Shown here: positions 21,177-31,066 of the stretch, one piece after another
How positions within the stretch are numbered: the first letter of the stretch is position 1
Layout: each line of letters starts with the position of its first letter
From: Paramacrobiotus richtersi
Lineage: Eukaryota > Tardigrada > Eutardigrada > Parachela > Macrobiotidae
DNA: 31,066 nucleotides
Direction: 5' to 3'
NCBI GenBank assembly: GCA_034698045.1
Contig: JAQGAU010000322.1
Location: forward strand, 1-31,066
Program-made: the position numbers and the translations under genes
Notes under the pieces: generated by a model
The model's database searches: none
What the model was told of the DNA's origin: nothing
Seen by the model: only the letters and a program-made list of their open reading frames with translations

Positions 21177-22106
21177 ATGGCCGATGCAAATAAAGGAAAG
21201 GTGGCCGTTTTATGGGACATTGAGAATGAAGGAATACCGAGGACATTGACACTGGAAAAATGCAAGCAAATCTTAAAGAATGGCGTGATGCTGGAGAACA
21301 ACATCTTCTTCAGCAAGGATAAACGAATCCGCATTTACTGCGGTGGAAAACAGGGATGTACGGCGACGATGTGCTTCCACCAACGCCTGTCTCCCGGAGG
21401 GACTCTCGTGTCGTCCGAAGGGAGAATTTTCAGCACAACCATCGAAGGTAAAACTTAACAGTACAGCCAGTTATTCGAATTACATATTCTTGATTACTTA
21501 GGCGTGGATATCGCATGCGGATGGCGATCTGGCAGCGGGGACACCGTAGTTGCGGTTACCGCTGACGCACTGCTTGCCGAGCAGGTCAAGATGTACTTCC
21601 AACTGAATGCGAACGTCAAGCTGATCGTATTCACCAGTAAGTCTAGATTGCATGTATACATAAATGAATACGCCTGACGGCACTTTTTCCGTTGTAGTTA
21701 TTAGCTTATTGTATATTGTGTAACATACAACGTACTCACAGGTGTTGGTTCCTTTATGATTACAGTACATATCAGTCGTGAGACTTGCGTAACTTGTAAA
21801 ACAACATCTCTTAAACATAAAGGATTTGTCATATGAAACCACGCCCACGAGCAATTAACCGCCTACTAGCGCAAAACTGTATGTTCCTGTTATGTTCCAG
21901 ACTTTCACCTTTATGTGTTATATTGGGATGATTTCGTATTAAGTGTCCAAGTCCTCGATAATGTACATATTAAATTTCTTTTAGATGACGACAAACTGCG
22001 AAGACTGGCCAAGGAAATTGAAGTGCAGAACTCCTACCGGCATAACAAGGCCATTGTCCATCCGAAGGACGTTTGGGATTTGGAGCTGTTAACCGACACT
22101 CGCTGA
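21177..22106 (+). CDS. NYN-domain protein C, soluble (175 aa, 3 exons)
   Basis: Exons are 21177-21447, 21502-21636 and 21985-22106, with two phase-1 introns matching the paralogues A and B. It starts MADANKGKVAVLWDIENEG, so the NYN strand begins almost at the N-terminus, followed by RTLTLEKCKQILKNG, IRIYCGGKQGC, MCFHQRL, VDIACGW, VTADALLAEQVKMYF, KLIVFTNDDKLRRLAK and a short tail ending LLTDTR. There is no membrane segment, unlike A and B, so it is probably cytosolic or nuclear. The WDIEN motif and the TNDD acidic pair are kept; the middle ADD reads TADA, so one acidic residue may be shifted or lost. It lies 574 bp upstream of, and co-oriented with, the large secreted-protein gene. RNA-related function is inferred from the fold only. 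Confidence 0.8.
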
Positions 22107-22679
22107 ACCAGACCATTTTGCATTCTAAACGATGCACTACAACAACAGCATAATCACCTGTTTCTTATGAATTGTGATTGCGTACGTCCGTTGATTGTTG
22201 ACTGCACTGATAAGTTAATTGGTCTAAACTGTAAAAATTCACTATTAGTCGGTGTGCAATGGCGGCGGCGATGCGTGTCCGTGCGCTCTCAAATAGACGT
22301 TTGGGAATCGACCCGCTACGCTTGACTGCAACATAATGCATAACAATAACCATAAAATCATCCATACATCTGGTTATTCAATTGTGTGCAGACTTTGATA
22401 ATTTCCGTGCACAACAGGTTTTTCTGCTCCTAATCATTGGCTTAATAAATGTAAAGAATAATTGGATCCGCTAGCTGTTCTTCGAAAAGAAAAAACAACA
22501 TTGTACAGAACAACAATTCGAACGGCGGTCTTGACTTTCACTGCTTATTTTCACTACTGTAGTGAATACATGCATAATCGAGGATTTTTGTCCAAGAGTA
22601 CTGGTTAATAATTTGCTTATTCTTGCATGGAACAATACGTGGAATCTACAAAAGTACATCTCATAACGTGATCCTTATC
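22107..22679. other. Intergenic region upstream of the large secreted-protein gene
   Basis: 573 bp between NYN gene C and the next start codon. AT-rich, with no ORF or RNA gene recognised. It probably holds the 3' UTR of gene C and the promoter of the next gene. Confidence 0.45.
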
Positions 22680-25600
22680 ATGGCAAATATGGTTGTGATA
22701 AGATATTTTTGGATATTTATGATAATAATTTTGCAGGTATGACGTTAAATTATTGCCTCTTAAAGCGCGCTGTTATACAAATTTTATACTTCGGCTTTCA
22801 GACTGTTTTCAAAGATTTGGTTCCAGTGGTATGCACAGCCGCCTCAGGTGCGTTATTACACGATGGATTACTGTGATGTTCTAGATAGTAGATACAACCA
22901 AGTGAACCAACAGCAAGAAAAATCCATCATAACACGAGTGTAGACGGAAAAACATGTGTTTTGTGACAGGTTCTGTGTCGACAAACGATAGTTTGGTAAT
23001 GATTGCGACATCGCCCGAAGATCGTAGCAGTTTGCTATCCGACGTTATAACGCCTCTTTGGAAGGATTTGTTAGGTAAGCCGTATTACTGTTCTTGGAAG
23101 GAATTTTTAGGAAAAGTGATCGCATTTCCACGAGGCAAGTAATATCTCTATATTTCAAGGTCCCAGTGTGCAAAACCTAAAACTGTCCGTACTAAGCGAC
23201 AAACCCTGGATAACCTCGTCAACACCCGACGGAAAAGCCGTCCGTTTCGTAACGTACGAAGTCACCGTAACTTCCCCGACAGCACTCGATATCGACGATG
23301 TCCGGAAAAAGTTTCGCGCAGAAGTCGTCCGGCAGAAACTCCCGTACGTCTGGGCGGTACCGGATAACGACAACAACACGATCCTCTTGTCCATAACCGG
23401 AACAACGCCTGTACCCGGTTTGACCGTCTCCAGTTCGAATGAGACGAATGTCTATCCGATGCAGAGCGCCGCTCTCAACCAAACCAGCAACCTTATTCAG
23501 AATAAGCCTTCTGCGTACGGTGCAGATGAAATATCTTCGACGACCGCTGTATCGGTTGCAACGCGTCGAAGACGGCTACGGACGACACCGACGAGTCAGT
23601 TCATCAATTTTACGGTTCCAGCGGGATTTGCAGGGAATGACGTACTGGACCAGATGAAAGCCACGTGGCCGGGATTGGCGCTGCTTTCGAATGAATCATC
23701 GCCGAGCGGCTTTGTGGAATACAGTTTCCGCAGTCCAAATTTTACTACGGAAGCTACTAACGCAGCAGCTGACCAAATGACAGCAGTGGTAACAGTGAAT
23801 CCAAACAATGCCTTAACAACAGCGGTGGCCTCAGCGAATCCAAACAATGCAGTCACCACAGTATCTTCAACAGCATTGGTCACAGGAAATCAGAACAATG
23901 AGATTACGACAGGCCGCTGGTCAAGACGCGCTCGTCACACAACGACGACCAACACCGAGACAACACCATCTACTCCAGGTGCAACGAAAAACACTGGCAA
24001 ACAAGTACACTTTACGGTACCTGCGGATTTTCCAGGGAATGAGATTCTCCGGCAGATGCAAGCAGCATGGCCCGGAAATTCCACCTTCTCGAATGATACC
24101 ACTGTGCAGCCACCAGGCAAGGTGACGTTCAGCTTCGGTGATATCAGTTCTACCACCCCTTCCGAAACTGTACCTCCAGCGACAACGGCTGTGCCAATGG
24201 TTTTGACCACAAAAAGGAAACGGATTAGTGTCGGAGGATTTGCGCAGTTTTCAGGGTTTTCTGGTCCAGGAGGGTCAGGGGCGGCCGCTGCAGCGGGCGG
24301 GTTTCGGACTAACGATAATCTGTTAATAAGCGATTACACCGGAGATTTTGGAAGCGATATTGTTCCTGTAAAATCTGATGGATCAAGACCGGTGGTTCCA
24401 CCGTTGAGTAACGTTCCGGTTTCAACAACTATTTCGGCAACTACTGTCGTCAGACATGATGCTTTACTGACATCGACTGTTGCGTCAGTTTCTACAGCAG
24501 GAGTGACTGTTGTAACGGCACCATCGGTGAGTTCGAAAAGGAGAACGCCACGCCCACCGTCACCACAGGATCAAATCTCCCCGATTGCCTTTGAGTCGAA
24601 CCCGAACCCGTTAATCAGCGACTACACTGGAGATTACCGAAGCGACGTTGTAGCAGCGACCATCGGCACAGTAGACGCCATCGGATCAACAGTAACGTTC
24701 GGCCCACCGGACGAACAAGGTATGCAGATCGTCGCGTTTAGTATCGGGGACATTACAATCGTCAGTGTGGAGAATACGAAACAGCGGGATGAAGTGTTGA
24801 ACAAGCAGTTGAAACCGCTGTGGCAGAATGCACTCGGCCCAAACGTCACCGATGTCGAGCTGAATATCGAAAGCGAGACACCGGTTACCAGCAAGAACGG
24901 GACAAAGGCCAAGCAAATACAGTACTCCGCACAGGGGACGGCTGATGCGCCGGTTCCGGTGGACGCGGTGAGAAATCAATTTCATGAGGACGTGGTCAAG
25001 GCGAAGCTGCCGAATGTGTTGGCTGTACCGGATTCTGCTGGGAATCTGCAGTTGTTGCCGCCTGGAAAAGCAGCAGGGATTACGGTTCCACCACCAGTTC
25101 TCACTACCACATCTGCGGCAGTGAACGCTACCACGGCTATATCGTTACTGGGGGATAGTAACGGAGTAACGACAGCAGAAGATTTTGCCACTTCAATACC
25201 AGAAGTCACTACGGAAAATCCCGAAGATGCTTTGTCCGCATCAAAAACGACTACAATTGTTCCGCAAGTAACTGTCTCTAACGCAACATTAACCTCGGGA
25301 ACTCCGCATGGAAAACTGACAACTGCGAGTTCAGTAGTTGCTGCGGTTACAAATCCTCAAGATGCTCTGTCAACATCAGAATCGGCTACAGCAGTTCCAA
25401 AAGTAACCGTCTCTAATACAACATTAAGCACCGCAGTTTCCCGTCGGAAACGGACAACTACGGTTGCGATAGTTGCTTTGAATCAGACTGAAAGTACGTT
25501 GACGACATCTTTTGCAACCAGTTCGACAAACCGGACCGAAACCCAGACGGTTACCACACCTTTACTGAGCAATCAGACGAATAAAGAAAACTCCACAGAA

Positions 25601-28600
25601 AAAATGATAGAAACTACATCATCCACAGTCAGTTCAACAAGTCTTAATGGAACCACTGCGGTCACCACAGCGTTACCGACCATGGTGAATGGAATTAATG
25701 CAGAAAATTCCACATCAATTCCAACCAAGACAACGATAAGTAACAGCACAACTGGTCCTTGCGCTGCTTCCCAGTTTGCTGTGGACGATTTGATTATACT
25801 GTCGTCTCCGAAGCAGACAGAACGGAAAGAACTTCTAAACGGACCGATACTACAGCAATGGCGCAATGCATTCGGTATGTCTGTTGTGAGCAGTTGGTTG
25901 CATGATGAGAAATGTTACTGTACATATTACAGGAGACACCGCCGAAAACTTGACTGTTACGATAACTAAAGATACCCGTCATCCTGCTATAAAAGGCGAA
26001 ACATCCACTCTACGAGATATCGAATACCGAGTCACCGGTACGGGTAACTGCCGCTTGAACGTTCCGAAGGCAATCCAGGATTTCCATGATGGTATTGCCA
26101 ATGCGTCGATCCCTGGAATTGCAGGAGTACCCAACAGTGACGGAACGTTAAGGTTCCTTAACCAAACATCACCGAATCAAAATATCACAAAGTTGTCGAC
26201 ACCGGCACTGACAACGACTGCAGCGACAACTGCCAATGTATCGGCAACAACGGCTGCGGTTGCAAACCAAACAGAAGCTACAACACCCCTTTCGGCGAAA
26301 GAATTGAAACAGCATCAAAATATAACAGAATACACAACAAGCCCTCCAAATGTTACGGAATCGGCAACTGGATCCAATGTTACTGAATCGTCGACCACGT
26401 CTAATGTCACCCAATCCGCATCCGCTCCCAAAACTTCCGTGACTGATAACAGTCCTAATGCTACCACAAATGGTATCCCAATGAAAACTGAAACAGTATC
26501 GACAACACCGGAAACCGTGTCTTCCAATGGCAGCACAACCGTTTCCTCAAAACAAAACGCCACGTTGTCGGTAACCGTTCTGCAGACCTTAGCTTTGACT
26601 ACACCAGCGTCCCTAACTACCACAGTTTCTTCGCCTCCGCGGTGTCCAAATGACACCTTTTCTAACGCAACCCCACCAAATTTTCTCGGAAAACGACCAA
26701 TGTTTGCCGTAAACATGCGAACTGATCCGGAGACTTTTGAGCTTTTACAGACAATCAAGAGTCTGAAGCCGGTACCGTCTTCGTTTGGTGTACACAAGGT
26801 CGCCGTTTTTGGGAAAATCGGATCGGTTGCGGATTTAGAAAATGCTCTGCTTTACGCGTGGGCGCCCAGTAAGTGCAACACATCACAACAACGTTTCAGC
26901 AGCGTAGACCCTGCTCTGCATCTTTTTAGGTGGCAAAACTGTCGAGCAAAGTGGTTTAACCCTCAAAGTTATTGCCATAAGAGATTATGGAGTATTTTCC
27001 GAAAAGGGGTACGAACCGGATTTGTGTTTAATACTTCCATCGTCAACAGTTTATTTCATGTTTCTAGCGAGCCTGTTGTGGATATTGCTTACGTTGTGGG
27101 CATAAAACCAGCCAGCTCCTCTCCAAGGAACAGAATGACCTCTTCCTCCGTTGTGATCCGGGTACCCACACTACAGATCCTTGGATCCCGCTTAGCGGAG
27201 CGGAGTATTGCGGTTTGTGTGTGTAATGTATACCGTGGAGATCTGCTGCATCTCAGAGGAATATTCGACATTTCTTCCAATGTATCGGCTTATCTTGACG
27301 TTCTACGGGACGCTTGGGAACCGCACAAACCGACAACTGGGTGTAATCAGACTGTTATGAGGGTTTTTACCGGACTGCCACTTACGACAATTCAACCAGA
27401 AGGAGCTAGGTAAAATACAACTTCATACTGATACAGGAAACCCTTAGTTATGAAAATCTGTTCAGAATGCGATTTACGACTGTACCCTATCTGATAACGG
27501 TCAACGATCGGCCTTGGACGTCGAATCAGAGCCGACCCGACCAAACGAGCTTGGCCAAGCAACTGCAACAGAAGGGATTGATCGATAGTTTATACGATGG
27601 GACCGAACCAGTCAGCATGGCACTTACCTTTGCCGACTACCTGAACGTGTCCAGAAATTTCCAAGATATTCCGAAAGTTAACGCGGAACTGTCGGATTAT
27701 ATGGCTAATGCAACCGGTATGCTATAAACTCATTTTTAAGGCCTTTCTAGAGAACTTCTCCGTTTACAGATCAGTCACCATTGAAACCGATTTTGTGGAA
27801 TTTGGAACCATTCACAAGTCCTAACGGGTACGACAACTTCGCAGCAACATTAATCTATGAAACATCCTTTTATCTATAAAACTCGCAGATCTATCGTTAC
27901 CCAAGAGGCTTTCTTCATCGCTCTCCCCAACGGCCAAGTCCTGGATCCGCGGTTGTTTTACGCAAACGCAATAAAAGATATCATGACCAATCGGACCAGC
28001 AACGCACCAGCAGCCAGTCCTGTAATTTCCCTTTATCTGTATGGCCAACTCCAGGACGAGCAGTGGCCTACGATTCTTAACAGCTTAAACACTTTTGGAA
28101 CGTGCGCAGCTGGAGGTGACAAATGCAGTCCGAATTTCTCGGTGACCGGCGTGGAATATGGTCAAGAGAACAAGGGCAACACAACGTAAGACTAAAACGA
28201 ATTTAAGGCGTTTAGTGCAGAAGATAACCGGTATTATCCAAACAGACGAGACGTCACGGAAGTGCTATTGTCGTCACCGTTGACTGCCGACGATTCCGAA
28301 ATCCTTCCAGAAATATACTCGTCTCTCTCAAGATTGTTGTACAACGAGCGTACGGCCGACGCATTGGATGGTTCATGGAAGAGCTTGAATATCACCGTAT
28401 GCCGCAGTTGCAACTATGCGAAACTACGGACGCTGAATCTACTGCGGGCTGGGAATGATGCTGATCCGAAGCAAATGATGGTAAATTTATCAATCGGTTC
28501 AGTTAACGAATTGCAGCTGTACTTCTTGCTTTTTGTTCAAAAGGGCACGGAAGCCATCCTAAACCGTTTAGCAGCGTCATGGAATGATAGCAATTCTCTA

Positions 28601-28882
28601 ACGAAAGAGGCACTGCCATTGCAAGTGCAGCTCGTTGGTCGAGATGACCTGCTCGCCAACGAGAACGGGTAATAAGAAATGTTGGGTTGGGGTGTGCATG
28701 GTGTGTTTTACGCAAATTTCTTTGGTCATAGGACTTTGGTTTCACAGTTTTCCTACACTGTGACTTATCCGAGACCGCCGCGGCATTGGTACCTAATACG
28801 AGAGCCAACTGTGGAGCAGTTCAACAAGGCTTTCGCTGACCTTCATGCTGAACCATTTGATGGAGCTTTGATTCATTTGTAG
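22680..28882 (+). CDS. Large secreted mucin-like protein with repeated SEA-like modules (1,824 aa, 12 exons)
   Basis: Exons are 22680-22736, 22802-22847, 22970-23074, 23160-25874, 25933-26868, 26930-27023, 27068-27409, 27466-27716, 27770-27827, 27889-28185, 28246-28668 and 28732-28882; GT-AG borders and phases agree throughout. A signal peptide (MANMVVIRYFWIFMIIILQ) starts the protein. The module seen in the gene at 16716-18414 recurs clearly near residues 40-150 (LLSDVITPLWKDLLG, then LKLSVLSDKP), 595-705 (VLNKQLKPLWQNALG) and 940-1045 (LLNGPILQQWRNAFG), and in weaker form at least four more times towards the C-terminus. Modules are joined by Thr/Ser/Ala-rich stretches dense in N-glycosylation sequons and likely O-glycosylated. 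Basic sites RRRR, RRAR, KRKR, KRRTPR and RRKR punctuate the linker regions and suit furin-type cleavage. No membrane anchor is present in this splice form. Likely an extracellular matrix, cuticle or mucus component (inference). The 44-bp sixth intron is the weakest junction. Confidence 0.78.
23600..23740 (+). repeat. Internal coding repeat, FTVP copy 1
   Basis: Encodes INFTVPAGFAGNDVLDQM, then a W-P-G and a VEYSF end. It is paralogous to 24004-24144 within the same exon and is preceded by a basic RRRR site. Confidence 0.75.
24004..24144 (+). repeat. Internal coding repeat, FTVP copy 2
   Basis: Encodes VHFTVPADFPGNEILRQM, then AWPG and VTFSF. The RRAR site lies upstream and the KRKR site downstream, so the repeat unit seems to travel with its cleavage-like site. 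Confidence 0.75.
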
Positions 28883-29169
28883 CTGACTACTTTCAGAAGG
28901 AACTAGTAGTTATGGTTTCAGAGTGGTAGTTCATACTGGCTGTTCACAGTTGCTGGTCATTAGTCCGAAATGTCACGGGAGAGGTTTGTGAAAATTACTG
29001 AAACTCCATGCACATCGAAATGTGTCTCGATGTACTGAGTGTTGGTGGTTGTTTTCTGAACGTTGGTGAATGTTGCATTATAGTAAAACTAAAAATCAAG
29101 CAAGCTAGCAGTCAAGTTACCATTTCAAGATTTTGTTTTTGTCATATATGTCACATATGTCTTATAAAT

Positions 29170-29175
29170 AATAAA
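29170..29175 (+). promoter_or_regulatory. Candidate poly(A) signal of the large secreted-protein gene
   Basis: AATAAA lies 288 bases after the stop codon, at the end of an AT-rich stretch and 17 bp before the first base of the TA-flanked element. Confidence 0.5.
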
Positions 29176-29191
29176 TACGAGCACACATCTA

Positions 29192-30121
29192 CAGCCCGAT
29201 TACGCCGCATTGTCCCACTTCAGAAAAAAATTCACAGCACGTGCCGCTGTGACACTGTAATTTCGGCTCCTATCTTACTTTGTTTGCAAACCATTTCTCT
29301 AGAAGATATGCGTTTGAACAACTGTTTATGTTGGAGACCTGAAGCAGACAAGCGTGTGACGTCAGACGACCCGAGTTGTCCCAAAAATCACTGATTTTTT
29401 CTTCCGACAAATTGCCCAAACTTGAGTTCCATTAGAACATTTTGCTAGAATTTCTAAAATGAGCAACAAATAGCAGCCTAAACATGTGAATTTATGTAGG
29501 ATGCTTGGTCTACCCGTTCAAAAGAAAGAATTTTTCAAAAACCTGCAAAAAATTCTCGCGCTGGGTTTTTGGACATGGTTTCCGGCTGCTGTCGCCATAT
29601 TTTAACCACGACTAGTTTTCTTCGACCAATAGCCGAAACTAATTAGAAACATCGGACTGAGCATATCCACACGCTTTTTGACAAGAAACATTTCATTCCC
29701 TTTTAGCCAGCATCGACCGAGCACTGATTCCTGCTTGAGCTCGACCCCTCCCCCCTCGAGGAGCTGTAAAACCTGAAGATGACTTCGGATCGAGTCCGAG
29801 AATGGTTTATGGGCTAGAGAAGTGTTATATCAGAAACAAAAATTTAGGTTGGAATCTGTTTGTAATTAACGAATTTTCTGACCAATTATGCGATCGAAAT
29901 GACCCGACGGCGCGGAAACTTCGTAGGTGCTACTCATGTACGGAGCTCTGTAGTCTAGGCGGTGCCAAGCTGGACCGACTGCTCTGATCTGGACGATTTC
30001 ATACCATGCTGTAGCCAATAAAAAGTCCTTTCGATCGCATATAGCAGAATCATCATACTACTCTTCTCTGATTTTAAAACAAATCGGGGAAAAAGTGGGA
30101 CAATGTGGCGTAATCGGTCTG
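29192..30121. mobile_element. Non-autonomous Tc1/mariner- or pogo-like element, 930 bp
   Basis: The left end begins CAGCCCGATTACGCCGCATT and runs to 29220. The right end (30093-30121), read on the minus strand, begins CAGACCGATTACGCCACATT. The two 29-bp ends match at 27 positions and are inverted. Each is flanked directly outside by TA (29190-29191 and 30122-30123), as expected for a Tc1/mariner-superfamily TA target duplication, and CAG starts are usual for that group. The interior has no recognisable transposase, so it would need one supplied by another copy. Confidence 0.8.
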
Positions 30122-30285
30122 TATAGCCGATGATTGGGAGTGCTGTTTCGGAAATGGGCTTTTTTTGTACAAAAATGGTGCGGTTCATTGAATGTGTCCA
30201 TTTCGGAGATAAGTATTGTTGACATCGCAAAAGTCAGAAACTTGTGGCACTAGACAGCATACGGGCGTTTGTTACACCAAAGCCA

Positions 30286-31066
30286 TTACTCTTCTCTAAC
30301 AAAGGCACTGCGAAACCATTTATCGTTGGGGTGAATGCTTTCTTCCTGAATTAACCACGCATCTTTTAGCAGTTCTTCGGTCGTTGGTCGTTCATCCCCA
30401 GATCTGTTAAAACAACTGCGCAGACCAGCAAAGTTGTGCGTAATGCTCTGCACGGGAATTTCCGGTATTCCGTTCTCAATAACAAAGTTGATAATCTTTA
30501 TGGCTGGCAGGCCACTAAAGACTTCCAGATAATTATCGCTTAATTCGCCGTTTCCTTTCACTCTAAGGAATCTGAACGGCTTGTTTCCCCGACCCATTTC
30601 CACAACAATTGCACCGAAACTCCAGATGTCTATCTTGCGGCCCGCTTTCGCCGGAGCATCTGCTTGGACTAGACCTAGCATTTCCGGGGACATGTACTTG
30701 ACTGTGCCAAGTGGACTTTTTATCTCCGATTTGTTTATGGTGTGCATAAATATGGCCACATGGTCGTCAATATCGCCTATTTTGGCCACGATCCCATTGG
30801 CTGTATTTGCCAGTAGAATATTGGAAGGTTTCAAGTCAGTGTGCACGATCTTGTTCCCGTGAAGACAGCGAAGGCCTTTGAGAATCTGTTTAATGCAACA
30901 CTTCGTTGCCCTAGGCGATAGCGTGTTGTGCAGCGTTTCCTGCCGAAGTTTATCCAAATATTTACCCAAGTCGCCAACTGAAACATTAGTATAATTACAT
31001 GATTCGTGTCTCTCGTATCTGACGGCCACGAGCGATTTAACTTCCGAATGCGGTAAACAAAGTTTA
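30286..31066 (-). CDS. Divergent serine/threonine protein kinase, 5' part outside window
   Basis: The frame is open from the right edge to the stop at 30288-30286, giving about 260 residues: the end of the N-lobe, the whole C-lobe and a short tail. Kinase landmarks in order: a helix-D-like GDLGKYLDKL, the catalytic loop IVHTDLKPSNILL, IGDID at the DFG position, GTVKYMSPEML (APE-like), DIWSFGAIVVEM, and the closing ERPTTEELLKDAWL. The order and wording suggest an STE/MAP3K-like kinase. Two changes stand out: HTD replaces HRD, which removes the arginine that normally contacts the activation-loop phosphate, and DID replaces DFG, keeping the metal-binding Asp. Activity is possible but altered regulation is likely. 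No gene name can be given from the partial sequence. Confidence 0.85.
   Translation of the reverse strand, partial: KLCLPHSEVKSLVAVRYERHESCNYTNVSVGDLGKYLDKLRQETLHNTLSPRATKCCIKQILKGLRCLHGNKIVHTDLKPSNILLANTANGIVAKIGDIDDHVAIFMHTINKSEIKSPLGTVKYMSPEMLGLVQADAPAKAGRKIDIWSFGAIVVEMGRGNKPFRFLRVKGNGELSDNYLEVFSGLPAIKIINFVIENGIPEIPVQSITHNFAGLRSCFNRSGDERPTTEELLKDAWLIQEESIHPNDKWFRSAFVREE

Noticed and set aside
1-31066. tRNA, rRNA or other structured RNA genes
   Set aside because: Scanned for B-box-like GGTTCGAATC and cloverleaf-like pieces; isolated TTCGAA matches had no matching acceptor stem.

Overview
The window is animal nuclear DNA from a compact genome: the genes are split by many short introns (mostly 44-150 bp) with GT-AG borders and one GC-AG border, and the proteins are metazoan (BTB-BACK, C2H2 zinc finger, NYN-domain, mucin-like secreted proteins, protein kinase). 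Lineage cannot be fixed from sequence alone; a tardigrade or another small-genome invertebrate is my best guess, held loosely. All multi-exon genes below are my own splice models, each checked for continuous reading frame across every junction.

Region 1 (1 to about 6658) is a transposable element cut by the left window edge. An array of 41-42 bp units at each end lies in inverted orientation (1-1040 and 5959-6521), in the manner of foldback transposons. Between them, on the minus strand, is an 8-exon gene of 927 codons with an integrase zinc-binding domain, a DDE integrase core, a GPY/F-like tail, a Ulp1-type cysteine protease and a PHD finger. This fits a Ginger-type DNA transposon. I see no reverse transcriptase or Gag.

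Region 2 (6.7-12.4 kb) has two host genes: a plus-strand BTB-BACK protein with a degenerate cyclophilin-like C-terminus (7258-9472), and a minus-strand two-finger C2H2 protein (10953-12383).

Region 3 (14.2-28.9 kb) is the most interesting host locus. Three paralogous MARF1-like NYN-domain genes (14232-15167 minus, 18710-19970 minus, 21177-22106 plus) share two phase-1 intron positions but differ in membrane anchoring. They alternate with two secreted proteins (16716-18414 and 22680-28882, both plus) built from a shared module of about 110 residues whose order of strands and helices resembles a SEA domain. The larger one (1,824 residues) is a Thr/Ser-rich mucin-like precursor with repeated furin-type sites.

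Region 4 (28.9-31.07 kb) holds a 930-bp non-autonomous element with 29-bp terminal inverted repeats and flanking TA, and the 3' part of a divergent protein kinase gene (minus strand) that runs off the right edge.
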